DNA of 64,000 nt from Oreohelix idahoensis (lineage: Eukaryota; Mollusca; Gastropoda; Stylommatophora; Oreohelicidae): positions 496,001 through 560,000 of the forward strand of contig JAMPIV010014843.1 in the NCBI GenBank assembly GCA_024509875.1. The letters run 5' to 3'. Of this stretch, positions 11,989 to 23,713 are shown piece by piece; positions within the stretch are counted from its first letter, which is position 1, and each line of letters starts with the position of its first letter. The notes below the pieces were generated by a model. That model saw nothing but the letters and a program-made list of their open reading frames with translations. It was not told where the DNA came from and made no database searches. The position numbers and the translations under genes are program-made.

Positions 11989-12135
11989 ATATCGGAATGA
12001 CGGTCGCCGAATGCTCCGCATGTATTTTCGTACCATTTAGATTTCGGGTTAACCCTAACCCCAACTGTAACCCTAATCCTAACTCTAAATGGTACGAAAA
12101 TACATGCAGAGCATTCGGCGACCGTCATTCCGATA
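11989..12135. repeat. Foldback element: 52-bp inverted repeat around a telomere-like core
   Basis: Arms 11989-12040 and 12084-12135 are reverse complements with one mismatch (positions 12018 and 12106). The 43-bp centre contains GGGTTAACCCTAACCCC and AACCCTAATCCTAAC, that is, degenerate TTAGGG-type repeats. A third half-copy at about 12200-12245 repeats the core (AACCTAACCTCAACC) and the start of the arm (CTAAATGGTACGAAAATAC). It lies within the TIR transposon at 11040-12817. No target duplication is clear. Confidence 0.85.
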
Positions 12136-12817
12136 TTAGGCCTACCCATAATTTGTTTTGTATTATTATTCAAATTTACATTTCTTACGCACTTTCTACC
12201 GTAAACCTAACCTCAACCTTAACTCTAAATGGTACGAAAATACAAATATTAAACATACTCGACGGCAATAAAGGTAAAGATTACCAGAATCTCAGTAAAA
12301 AGAGTTGTCAGAATCATTCAAGTTGAATAAATTCAACTCAAACAAGAATTTTCGTGCTCTTTTTCCACAAAATGTTTATGATTCGGCGGTATGGCAGCGT
12401 CCATGTTTGTAACTTTCGCTTTTGTAAAATCACTATTATCAGTTCTACCGTATTCGCTAGCAGTAAAATATTTTGTTCGTTTCAAGCTTAGTGGCCAGAT
12501 TTTTCAATGCTGAATCCGATTATGCCCAGCAATTGCCGATACGATTGTAAACAGAAGAGTTCTGGTGCTTTTAAAATAGGACGTACGTTTTATAGGTGTA
12601 TGGGAACGAGGTATCGCACTACTTCCGTGACGTACTCGGTACGGCACAGCGACAAAAATTGTCAAGATTTATGCCGTATGGCGTACGTCATAATGGTGCT
12701 GAAAGGGTTAATAATTAGGCGAAAAAACCCGTACAGACCCGTGTACGGCCCGTACACATCTGAAAACGCAAACACCCCGTACAGATTATGGGTAAACCTT
12801 TAAGTGTGGCATGTATG

Positions 12818-13080
12818 ATGCCTTCCACAAAATTCGTCAAACAACAATCATTTATGTAAACATCAACAACATTTTTCAAATTTTATGGCAACAGGAGTTA
12901 AAATTGTTTTGTACATATGTTCAATATTTCAACACCAACTCTGCCTTCGCAGGTCGAAGGTTTTTCAGAGTTATGTAGTGTTTATTACATCTGCTGACTA
13001 CAGCCAGATGGGTAACCTATTTAAAATGTCCTGTCATTTGCAGGTGTGGGGCATGAGGGCATATATTTTATGGTATCTGT
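12818..13080 (-). mobile_element. Internal region 1, middle part
   Basis: Continues internal 1 between the DNA transposon and the next LTR element. It matches 36903-37086 and 37614-37692 of internal 2. The word CATCTGCTGACTACAGCCAGATGG is uninterrupted here (about 12990-13013), whereas internal 2 has a LINE inserted after CTACAG. No gene seen. Confidence 0.7.
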
Positions 13081-13265
13081 TGTAATGTTATGATGTATGT
13101 ATATAAGCATTACCTCGTCATCTACACAAGCACACACATGTTTCAGAAGGCACTCAGTAAAAGCATGTTCAGCTTGTAGCCATGTTTATTTACAGAATAT
13201 CGTACATGTCAAGATTCGCATTATATTACAATGTGTGGTTCGTACTTTAATGCATTCATATTACA
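13081..13265 (-). repeat. 185-bp LTR (3' LTR on the minus strand)
   Basis: Left copy of the 185-bp LTR, TGTAATGTTATG to CATATTACA. It is bordered on the inside by the CCCCCCTTTTTT complement of the polypurine tract, which marks it as the 3' LTR of a leftward-transcribed element. Confidence 0.93.
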
Positions 13266-13389
13266 TCCCCCCTTTTTTGAAGAAAAAAAATGTGTGCAAA
13301 CATTTCCAACGAAATGTTTCATGTGAGAAAGGATAAGTATGTGTAATGCTCAGTGTGAGTATATATGTCACTGTCTGTATCGGCTGGGA

Positions 13390-15892
13390 GGTGTCACTGT
13401 ACGGCCAGAACGAGTGGTGTAAAGTGCTGGTGGTTCTGCGGAAGTCCCTGGTTTAGCTTGAGTTGGTTGTGATTTCGGCCTTGGCGCTTGTTGGTTTTGT
13501 GGGGCACCAAAGTCTGGAGTTACTGCATTGTCTGTTGAAAGCATGGGAATTCTCTGATGTGTTCAAGCCGATTATCGCTAAACTTGACAAAATCAACTTT
13601 GATGTTTGGGGTAAGATCTGCTGTCTTGTTGGGGTTTGGTAGTCTGCTGAGAGCATCTGCAAGACCTATATCCTCTCCTGGGATATACTGAATATTAAAA
13701 TCATAACCTTGTGTTTCCAATAACAGAGCTTGTAGTCGTGGTGGTGCTGAAGCTATTGGTTTTTTATGAATCATCTCAAGTGGCTTGTGATCTGAGAGAA
13801 TTGTAAATGGGCGGTTGAAAAAAAATGTGTGGAAGCGTTTGATTCCAAAACGTACAGCTAGCATTTCTCTTTCAATGTTTGCAAGTTTCTTTTCGCCAGA
13901 ACTTAATGATTTGCTTGCGTAAGCTACAGGACGAAGTTCTTTGGCATAGTGTCCTTCAGGATTTTTGTCTGGTTGCAAGAGTGCTGCTCCTAGGCCTTTC
14001 AGACTGGAATCAACCATGAGAAAAGTGGGTGCTTGCATGTCATAGTATTTCAAGCATGCATCAGATGATATGAGGGTCTTCAAGTGGTTGAATATGTGTT
14101 GGTAGTCTTCTGACCATTCATACGGAGTTTCATTCTGTAGTAGAGATCGCAAAGGTTCTGCAGCAGCTGACAAATTTGGTATGAATTGTGCTAGGAAATT
14201 GACAGCACCTAAGAATTGTTGCAGTTCCTTCTTTGTAGCTGGTGTTGGCATGTCATGAATATCTTCAACCTTTTTAGGGTCTGGTTTTACACCATTCTGG
14301 GTGTAGAGCAATCCAAAAAATTGTATCTCCGTTGCCTTAATTGTACACTTTTTGCTGTTGAATGTTAGCCCATTGGCCTGTGCTACATGCATCAAGTTAA
14401 TCAAGTTACGGTCGTGTTCTTGTTCTGACCTGCCGCAGACTACAATGTCATCCGCAATAGCCACTGTACCAGAACATTGCTCAACAATGTTGTCAATCTT
14501 CTGTTGGAAGATGTCTTGTGATACATTCAAACCAAATGGGAGTCTCTTGAAACAATATCTGCCGAATGGTGTTCGAAAAGTTGTAAGGAGTTGACTTTCC
14601 TCTGCTATCTCAACACTCCAGTATCCGTGTACAGCATCTAGTTTAGAAAAATATTTGGCATTGTGGAATCTATGAGTTATCTCTTCCACTGTATGCATTT
14701 TGTGTGGACAGCGCTTTAGACTGTTGTTTAAGTGTTTTGGGTCAAGGCAAACCCGAAGAGAACCATCCTGCTTCAGAACGGTTGTGATACTACTACACCA
14801 ATCAGAATGCTCTTCAACCTTTCTAATAACATCATTCTGCACCATCTTTTCTAGTTCTGTGGCAAGCTTCTGTTTAACATGTATAGGATACTTTCTAGGT
14901 GGGTCTATCTTTGGCTCAGCGTTGTCTTTTAAAAAGAATCTTGCCTTTCCTGGAAGTTTGCCTATTCTGTCGAACTGTTTAAGGTCATCTACTCCAGTGA
15001 CGTGTAGAGTAAGATGTTCTTTTTTGTCAGCTTTAATGTTGTTAATAGTTACCACACTCAGCTTTTCGCACATTGGTAAACCCAAAATTGCAGGTCCTTC
15101 AACATCTACCAAGTAAAATGTTGACGATGTCCATTCAGAGTCTCTGTATAAACATTCAAGTGTTACTGCTCCGAAACAGTCTATACTTGTTCCATTGTAA
15201 GCTCTTAGCTTTGTCCTGCCACTCCTACTTTTTACATCCCTTGTGGGAAATCCTTGCTCATCCACCTTGTCAGGCATGATCTGTCTGAATATTCTTAAGG
15301 GTAGAGTGTTACCTTGGGCACCTGTGTCTATCTTGAACCGAATATATCTTTCTTTGTGCCTTTTAATTCCTGGTATTCGGAATTGTACCTTGCAGAAAGC
15401 CTGCGTTCTCTTTGGTTCATTACTGAAAGTTAGTATCTTCACAGTATCAAATGTGGAAGGATCACTTTCTTCACTGGAGTCAAGGTCCTCAGTCATCATA
15501 AAGTGTGTTTGTTTTGATGACTCTCTGCTGTGAAGGTTGTGTTGAGCACTGTCTTGTTTCCTCTTGAAACATAATTTTATCCAGTGGCCCCTCTTTCTGC
15601 AGTAATGACATGTAGAGTCTTTAGCTGGACAGTGGTTTTGTATGTGGTTTAGGCCACAACATTTACACATAGCACCTCTGCTTGTGTTGTGTTTTTCTTG
15701 TTGCTTCGAACCAGTTGCTTTGTTGTGTTTGGGTTTATAGCTTTTCACTGCATCCACCTGGGCTGCTAATGTACCTTGCTGAATTTGTTTAATGTTTAGT
15801 GCTTGTGCCTCGTGTTTCCTGCCTTCATCCAGAAGTTGTTGTACAGTTAGTGTATCACTCTGGCTCAGTATCCATTTCTGGAACTCTGGCAT
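13390..15892 (-). pseudogene. Pol of the 185-bp-LTR gypsy element: zinc knuckles, protease, RT, RNase H; integrase missing
   Basis: From 15892 leftward 790 codons are open to 13520. In order: the rest of Gag with two Cys-His knuckles (C-K-C-C-x8-C near residues 76-88 and C-H-Y-C-x4-H-x4-C near 95-108), aspartic protease with D-T-G-A (189-192), reverse transcriptase with VCLDP, L-P-F-G-L and the catalytic A-D-D (480-482, in place of the usual Y/F-x-D-D), and RNase H (V-D-S-S-L-K-G-L-G-A near 607). The frame ends soon after the typical D-A-L-S-R-L-P. The next bases (13525-13390), in a shifted frame, encode a proline-rich tail with T-R-S-G-R-T-V-x-P-P-S-R-Y, the usual extreme C-terminus of gypsy Pol. 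The intervening integrase (about 1.2-1.5 kb expected) is gone: an internal deletion. The related families elsewhere in this window have integrase before RT; this one has lost it from the usual position. Confidence 0.9.
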
Positions 15893-16329
15893 TGGTGTGC
15901 TGAGAAGGATCTGTTCGATAATTCGCTTTTTTCTTCTTCTTTGTTAAATTTGCATACACTTGTTTTCTCCTTGATGCGAGTGAAAAAATCATCTAGACTT
16001 TCACCAGGTTTCTGTCGCAGGTGGTGAAGTTCTAATCTTGTCGCTCTAAAGTTCGTGTGCTTTATTATCAGACGTTTTTCAAATTCGTCCAATATGGCTG
16101 CGGGGTCTGTCGCCGACTCCACAGGCATGGCGGTAGCAAAACTGTTGTAAATTTTCAAACCTTCATCGTCCAATGCTTCTAGGATATATGGAGTTAGGGT
16201 TTGTCCTTCCAGACCAGTGGTCTTGGAATATAGATCTATGCGTTGGCGCCATAACAAGAAAGCTTCACTCTTATCATCTTTACCGGCGAATCTCATTTGC
16301 GGTGCGTTGCGATATTGTTTCGCCACCAT
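15865..16329 (-). pseudogene. Gag N-terminal part of the 185-bp-LTR gypsy element
   Basis: ATG at 16329, 95 bases inside the right LTR, opens 154 codons. Residues 25-130 look like a gypsy Gag capsid, with F-L-L-W-R-Q-R, L-E-A-L-D-D-E-G and L-x-x-L-R-Q-K-P-G-E-S-L-D-D-F. The frame leaves Gag at a run of six A on the minus strand (15932-15927) and ends 20-odd codons later. The rest of Gag, including the zinc knuckles, continues in the pol frame, reached by a -1 step at that run. Because the break falls in the middle of Gag, a one-base deletion is more likely than a programmed Gag-Pol frameshift, which would normally follow the knuckles. Confidence 0.85.
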
Positions 16330-16424
16330 GGCTGACCTCGATGACGAAAATTAGCCGAATACTGTACTCACGTGTTATCGTGTAGCTGTTTTTTGCGTCA
16401 GTCCGGTATCGACCGCTGCCACCA

Positions 16425-16609
16425 TGTAATGTTATGATGTATGTATATAAGCATTACCTCGTCATCTACACAAGCACACACATGTTTCAGAAGGCACTCA
16501 GTAAAAGCATGTTCAGCTTGTAGCCATGTTTATTTACAGAATATCGTACATGTCAAGATTCGCATTATATTACAATGTGTGGTTCGTACTTTAATGTATT
16601 CATATTACA
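16425..16609 (-). repeat. 185-bp LTR (5' LTR on the minus strand)
   Basis: Right copy of the 185-bp LTR, followed inward on the minus strand by the candidate primer-binding site. One base differs from the left copy, which points to a recent insertion. Confidence 0.93.
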
Positions 16610-18793
16610 TCTGTGACGCAGTGTCCCATATTTCAAATCCAGGTATTCTTTTTTTTTAATAATATATCCACCGTGTTTATCCATTACACGTTTGTCCATG
16701 GGGTAACCTCATTATTTTCAATCCATGTGTCCTATGGGCAACATTGTATTCAATCCATGTATCATATTGGGTGATCCAATCTCAGTATGTCAAAATATTT
16801 TAGTTATTTTTGACTCTATGATTATTTTGTTGAAGTATAACAACCATTTCTATATAAACATCAGCAAGCAATTATCATTTGCTATCCATCTTATTATGAC
16901 AATGTTTATAATACAAAGCAATGGGTAAACATCAAGGAAATGTCTTTTCCTATACAGAGGTAATCTTGTCATTTATTTTCTGCTGGATTCAGTAATTATT
17001 CAACTATTTTATTCATATATTTTTTTATTTTATCCGTACATCTGTGGTTCTCATAGAATGTTCATAATCCATATGTATCTTATGTTCATTGGTAATCCAT
17101 ACTCTTATGGTTCCTTTAGTGGCAATCATTTGTCCTTTGATTTGTTCTATGTCCGTGGAAATCCATAAAATTTTCAAGTATTTTGACGTCTTTCTTTCGT
17201 TATCACGAAAAGACTAACATTTTGTTTATTATACTATACTGATGTGGAGTACTTTATCATCAATCATAACATTAGTTGTACTATCATATAGTTGTATCAT
17301 AACATGGTGTCTCATATAATGGCACAGGCAACCTTCATAAATAGGTGCTTCTTTCTTTCATGTGCCTCAGGCAACATCAGGAAAAAAATGGCAATGTATT
17401 TTCTCTGGAATTAGCATACACAAATGCTATCAATAGGGTTTCTATCTGCAAAATCAACATGCGCAGATGTCATTGGGGTATTGGGTAAAAAGCAATGTCT
17501 TGAAATTTAGGGCAGTGTGTTATACATCAGCTTGTCATACAGGTGGGTAATTTTTTCATCAGTCATTTGTTTACATCAACAATTTGGGGGGGGGGGGTGT
17601 ACAATGGTATGCATCAGCAGTGATGTATGTCAATCTTGTATAATATGTCATTCTGTAGTATATTTTTGTATCTTTCCAACTCTTCTGTAGAATTAACCTA
17701 ATCACAAAAATGCAACATCAGCATTTTCTAAATTCTCCTTATATAATAATTTATGAGTGGGGCTATGAAGGATGTAAAAGTGTAAATGGGTTAGAATATT
17801 AGCAACAATGTTTAGAACAAGTAAGAGGACAGTATACTGTGGAGTCGTCAAGAATAGAGGGAAAATAGACTATCTCCGGATTACAAAAATATTGTAATTC
17901 AAAAGAATGAAGATATTTTCTGGCGAATAAATTTACAAGCTCCGAATGTCGTCTCAGAATGATAGAAAGAAAAAGGTGTGAGAGGTGAGGTGGGGAAATC
18001 TTATAATGGTTGTTAAAGATGGAATATGCAATCTATTTTGCTAAATACAATATTTTCAAACAATTTGTGATGTACATACTCAAAATAAATACACCTGTGG
18101 GAAGAAAAATATAGCATGACAGATATGGGTATAAATAGTAATGGTGTGGGTTATACATTTTTCACAAGCTGTAATAGTAGGTTCAATAGAAAATTAATGG
18201 GATAGACAAGTCGAGTGGCATATGCATTACAGGTTAAAAGGATTAGGAAGAAGTAAGAACAGGACTACTAGTGTAAAATGTCTGCGAGAAGTTGCGCTAA
18301 GATGCATGAAAAGGAAATCACTGGACTCTGGAATTTGTAAGGATAAGAATCGAGCTCAGGAAATGTGGAAAGTGATCATAAATCAATGTTATAGCAAAAT
18401 CAGTGTGACACATATGTTATAAATGGGATGGTGGACGTTAACATCTGAACTGTCTAACTAATTTAACGTGTCATGTGTGTGATTGCCAATAGCAAGTCTG
18501 TGAATTTGTGTCAACTTTATTGTACGATCAAAAAAAAAACTTCTATTTAACATCATCGGTGGGCTGTTCTTGAGTACTGAAGTTGTCAGTAACTTGATTA
18601 TGTAAGGTACTTGCTGGTTATGGTTCTGTCATCTCGTTTTGGCACTAAGTCATTTATAGTTTGAACTGAGACAGTACATTTCATACAGGCTGAAAATAGA
18701 GTATATGGGAAAGTTAGAACATTATTAAACAGTAAGTTTACATTTGCGTTGATCGTGCATGGATGGGCATGCACATAAACACTTGGGCGTGTT
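16610..18793 (-). mobile_element. Internal region 1, third part: non-coding
   Basis: Matches 37687-39872 of internal 2 with few differences. It holds a run of twelve G at about 17586-17597 (a similar run lies near 38664-38677) but no domain-bearing frame. On the minus strand this is the long stretch after the two open frames, where a complete LTR element would carry pol; I find no trace of one. Confidence 0.65.
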
Positions 18794-20339
18794 TCAGCAA
18801 AGCTTTAGTAGTTCCTTCAGTTTCTCTGCCATCTCTGATCTTGCAATGTCCCGACTGGTTAGGCGAGTATCATATTGAGTAACTGTGGGTGTAGCATGTG
18901 ATACAATATTGGCTGATTGTTGGGGCGCTGAGAACATCGACGAAGGCGGTGATGATTGCACTGTAGATTGGGGATGTGCGGCAGGTACATCTTTTGGTTT
19001 GGAAGTAGGTGTATGTTTTGCCTTGATTTTTCGTCTGACCTGGTTCTGCGGTACTTTGACACTGTTTACGGTGGGCACAGTAATTTGCACACTGTTGCTT
19101 TTGACAGGTTGGTGGTAAGCTGAAGAAAATGGTACCGACTGTGATGTGGCCTGGGGATGTGTGGCTAGTACCTCTTGGCGTGGTTTCGAAACATGCCTAC
19201 GTTTCGTCATAATTTTTAGTCGGACAGGGTTTTGCGGCATGCGAGGAATCTTGGTGACAGGAGGTGAGGCATCAGATTCTGTTATATAGGCGCGTTTGAC
19301 ACTGGAGCTGACTGGTACAAATAAGGTGCTATCTGCATCACTGGTTTCAACAGTACTGGCTGAGTCTGGCGAATCGATGTCTGTTTCTCGTTCATATACA
19401 TCCACTATTTCTCTGCCATTTTGTTCGTTGGGGTCTGACAAAACTGCATTGGGGTTGACACTGTTTTCTCTCATTTCTTGTTCCGTTTCGTCTCCATAAA
19501 GATTGGTGGTATATGGTCCAACAAACTGCTTGGGTTGATTTATTTTCATGGGGGTCAACTGTGTCTTGTTCTTATGGACTAATTTTACTCGTTGGTGGCT
19601 GTTGTCTTTGTTATTTCGTGGTGGTGACGCTACAGTGTTTATCTCTGTCAGTGTTCTGGTACGAATCATTTTGGTGTTGTTTGTCGTTGGTACTTGTTGT
19701 GTTGGCTTTCCTGGTGTTATAGGACCGATGTGTGCTCTCCATCCGTCGTCTGTTGTTATGAGGCAAACTTGTCCGTTCTTGGACGTTACGTTTTTGAATT
19801 CCCATAACTTTCTGTTTTAAACCGCAGTAATGAAATTTCTTACTGTCATTCTTTGAGCACGTTTATTCAATGTGTTCCAGTGTTTGTTAGCTGCCGTCGT
19901 GCGCCTTGTCTTGTTGTCATTATTCCTGATCGATGACAGTATACGTGGTCTGCTTTCTGTTTCTCTGTGGCGATAATAGGAAGGTGGTTGTCTCATGGGG
20001 GCATGGGATTTTGTGTGATGGGGATTCGAACGGGGAACAGCGTGGATCGGATACCTCCGTTTCTGCCATGTGTTATATGGTTTTTTTGTATGTCTGGTAA
20101 TCAATAATGCGTCTATCTCTGTCAAGCTGAGGACGACTTTTACGTTGATATGTGTTGTTTCTACTGTAAACACTGTAACTTCGCCTATCCGCGTATGTTA
20201 CTCCATGATTGGGTGAACAACTGACATCATCTTCATCTTGGATGTACGAATTTCTGTTTCCTTCATGTGAAGGGTTTTCGCTTCGTCTATGTACGTTCTT
20301 AGAGGTATAGTAACCTCCCGTTGTAGAGTTGTACAACAT
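18794..20339 (-). pseudogene. Unknown two-part frame of the composite element, copy 1 (frameshifted)
   Basis: Copy of the frame at 39873-41417, here with one extra T in a T run near 20083-20089, which breaks the upstream part into 20339-20073 and 20173-19817. The downstream part (ATG 19669, stop at 18794, 291 residues from that Met) is intact. In internal 2 the same TAA separates the two parts in one frame. I recognise no domain. The upstream part is very rich in Arg, Asn, Tyr and His; the downstream part is rich in Ser, Pro, Thr and Val, with an acidic block near residues 60-100 and a short helical end (E-M-A-E-K-L-K-E-L-L-K-L-C). By position it may be a gag-like protein of a non-autonomous element. 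Confidence 0.55.
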
Positions 20340-20434
20340 TTCTTCCTTATCAGTAGAACATGCATTAGGTTTCTGTATTACAAGTGCAAGTTGCTCTTTA
20401 TAGAGGACTGGTCACGGGCACCATATATAATACA

Positions 20435-20530
20435 TGTAACCGTGGGGTACTGGGGGTTTGCTGTTTGTACGAAGAGTCTAGTTAATCGACTAGCCTATAC
20501 GCTAGAGATGGAAATTGTTCTTCAACAGAC
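20435..20530 (-). repeat. LTR b of the composite, left 96 bp
   Basis: Starts TGTAACCGTGGGG and runs to CAGAC, where a gypsy LTR has inserted. It continues at 34409-35358. The join across the insertion reproduces LTR a. Confidence 0.85.
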
Positions 20531-21098
20531 TGTTGCAGGGGCGTCCACCAGTTTTTACAGGCGGTTCGGTAAAAATTAGCCCAACGGATTGTTGAGAGCT
20601 TGATAGTCAATCGTGTAATCTGGGTTTACAGTTCATCTTCTTTAGAGCTTCGTGCCTTTGATGTTAAGTACGCGAATGTGGGTTTAAATTAACTTGAGAC
20701 CATGATAATGATGATTGAATTCCCAAATGTTCATAGACTGGATAAGTCATGGCTAGAGTCCAAACAAACAATTTATTATGCATTCTGTAGACATCGTACG
20801 TTGATCATGAATTACATCACAAATATAAATTAGAATCCTATGTTGAATTAGCTATCTTGCATATCAGTCCTTTGTCTCGTAATCTGAATTACAGTAGGCA
20901 GAACGACATAACTATATGCACGCGTGGTTGGAAAATCCAACGACCGACAGTGAGATTATGCGTCTGGCACTAGTATAACTAAAACGGACTGTTAATTCAT
21001 CTCGACAAGGTTTAGTCAATTACTAACCTGTAACTTCATCTTTCTTCATCATAACAGTGGACTGACCCATGTCCATGAGAAAAATACAACATAACCGT

Positions 21099-23509
21099 TG
21101 TCGTGGAATATTCTAATCCACATATATAAATTATCAAGTAAATATAAAGCCTAATAAATACATATAATAAATAAAGGAAGAAGAATGGTAAAGAACAGTG
21201 CTGTCACAATGACAGTACTCGAAATCCCCTTGTTTTCTACTGCGTATGCAAATTGTAACGTTTCACGTTGATATTAAAGGCCTTCTGCAACATACACGCG
21301 TTTCCCAAACACACAATAAAATGTGCTGCCTTTCTAAGAAAAACCTTGAAATATGCAAGTTGACCTAAATTTTAAATTCCATTCATGTCTTTTTCTACAC
21401 TATGTTACCAAAAACAAAAGACAGATGGACTAAAGGATAGCGAGAAGGGAGAGGCAGAAAGCCGAACACTAAACACGCGTCGCGCGATACACAAATGCTG
21501 CCATCACGCGTGTAAGACTACATGCACTAACTTTTTTTCAGACGGACAGTGATAAATTCACTACCCTTCCCAGAGTTAGGTTTTAAAATCACAAAAAACG
21601 CTTATTAGGAAAGATAACAATAGATGGGTTTACGTTTGAAAACATTACAGTACCCAGACAGCACATCTTCGAAACAGGAGGTAGAAGAAATTGCATATTT
21701 TGAACGCAGCCACTTAGCTCTTTTAAATTGGTATATTTGGGTTCCTTAGGGCTTGCTGACAAAGAATATGTACAACGTTATGCAAATAGTCTAGGAATTA
21801 ACAAGTTATAGCCAAAATAAAATGATGGTGCTGTCAGACAACACCCAAAATCAGAATCGCTCAGTGGTAGATTTTTTTTCACCACCATTGTACGGGAAAT
21901 GGGCCACAAGTTACATTTGAACTGATTGGCTGGAATGATATGTAAGGCTAAACACGATTAGTCGGGCTATAAATACTATCTTTGGTTGTTAGGGGAGACG
22001 TAGGAAGTTAAAATTTTTTCAAACACTTGTCGAAACGTGGCTCCATTGGCTAGACTCGCTGATATACTCACTTAGGAGCGTTAGTTCGAGACCACTAGTG
22101 CAAATAAGCTTGATAAAGCAACAGTGCGTTGAAGCCAGCTCATATTTTTGCTAAATAAAAGCCTGGAACATAAGCAGATGGGAATTTGTGCCAGTATTTG
22201 TGCCAGAATTCATTGCTAATCAACGTATCTGTGTTTGTTTCCATGAATTGTGGTAAGCTTGAAACATTCAGTATCTTTTAATGAAAATTGAATGTGAATT
22301 GTTAATTTATGCCTGTATATATGTGTAGTTCAGTAGCAAACATGATGTAAAGCCTATAATGCTCCAGCCTGAACAGAAGGTGTCGGAGGAAAGTAAAACT
22401 GCATGGAATGGCCAAACAGTACACTGACACCTAGATTATTGATTAGACAGAAATAATGCTGGAAGTGCAGAGGCGTAGTAACCATTAAGGAGGTTAATAC
22501 TGGTATAAAGTATTTCAGATGAAGCTGACAGTTGGCCTAACGCTCTGAACTCAATGTTTGTGATGTATTGTGCTCAGTGTAAAAAGAGAGTATAAATTAG
22601 TTATGAAGTAGAAGGTACATCCTTCTTGTTTTCAGGGACCGTGGTCTTGATGGTATTGAGCAGCACCTGGTCAGAGCTTTGCTGAATCCAGAGTCGGACA
22701 GCATACTCCTTGGTCCATTTAGCTATCAGTGAGGTGTCTCCAGAGCCCAGGGGAGAAATCGAGCAGAGGAGTCTTTTCCTGCCGCCATCACGCAAGATAA
22801 GCTGATGTGGCCAGCTGAGCTCAAAATTATGTACCCCAGCTTAAAATGACCTTGTAAAAATAACATTAAGAGGGGAATTAAATTGTGTTAATATCAGGAA
22901 CTGAGAACATCTCCAATACTAGTTCCCATAAAGACAAACTATTGAAGTCATGATGACAAATACCAACAGAGCTTGAACAAAACAAAACCAGTATTTCCTC
23001 ATATTACTACTACACAACTGACACACATAGGATACTTTTAATAATATATGTCACTACAATATTCATATTGATAAATTCTGTACATATAACTTGTAATTAA
23101 AATTGATTGTGATTCCTGGTTCCCTTTGTATTTGAATCAGGACACATATTCATTCATGACAGCAATGAATACATATTGTTATTTGAAAAGTTATCAGTGA
23201 CTCCTTTAAGATATCCTTTAGAGTGTTATATGTATGTGAGTGTCACAGTGTTGTCAAGTGTGGTGGAATAAATTAAATTGTTTATCTGTCTGTTGTTGTT
23301 ATGACTTACACTTCATCATACACATACCCTAGACATACAACGTAGTCATCATACTATTCCAGAATAATTCTGACTGAGGTATACATATGTGGCAGCAAGT
23401 AAGGTTATATATAATACACTACTCTTATTAGATATATATACCTTCACAGCTGATCTCAGTCAGTACACTAAGTCCCCTATAAATATTTATAACATCCCAC
23501 TTCACCACA
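21099..23509 (+). repeat. LTR 1 of the nested gypsy array (2411 bp)
   Basis: Unusually long LTR, TGTCGTGG...TTCACCACA. It is very similar to LTR 2 in most parts, with scattered substitutions and small indels. The short minus-strand open frame at 22601-22795 and its partners at 27002-27241 and 33259-33456 recur because they lie in the same part of each LTR; no domain is visible in them. Confidence 0.85.
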
Positions 23510-23713
23510 TATATTGGGGTCTCGCTCTCGGGATTTTGAATCTTTCCCTATTAAAAATATTGGGGGTAATTCACTTCAGGGAATATAAGAATTAAAAGGT
23601 ATCCTTGGGTGGAATTAAATAAGGTTGAGCTCACGGTGCCTGTGTTGTCCATTAGATATATAGTTAGAAATTGAATTGTTGGTTAGACATTGTATAAATT
23701 TACCTGATAGACA

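Larger units (their letters stand above)
13081..16609 (-). mobile_element. 3.5-kb Ty3/gypsy element with 185-bp LTRs, integrase deleted
   Basis: Two 185-bp LTRs (13081-13265 and 16425-16609) start TGTAATGTTATG and end ATATTACA; I count one difference (GCATTC against GTATTC). Flanking TCTGT at 13076-13080 and 16610-16614 is a 5-bp target duplication, and internal 2 has a single TCTGT at the same spot (37687-37691), the empty site. On the minus strand a primer-binding site, TGGTGGCAGCGGTCGATA, directly follows the right LTR (16424 leftward), and a polypurine tract AAAAAAGGGGGGA precedes the left LTR (13278-13266). Gag and Pol are present, but no integrase domain lies between RNase H and the Pol C-terminal tail, so the element cannot integrate by itself. 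Confidence 0.92.

Noticed and set aside
14352..15533. Plus-strand frames of 68-138 codons opposite the 3.5-kb gypsy pol
   Set aside because: They mirror the coding sequence on the other strand and have no features of their own.
17586..17597. G-quadruplex candidate (and 38664-38677, 61729-61744, 62001-62010)
   Set aside because: Single uninterrupted G runs without four spaced tracts; simple homopolymers.
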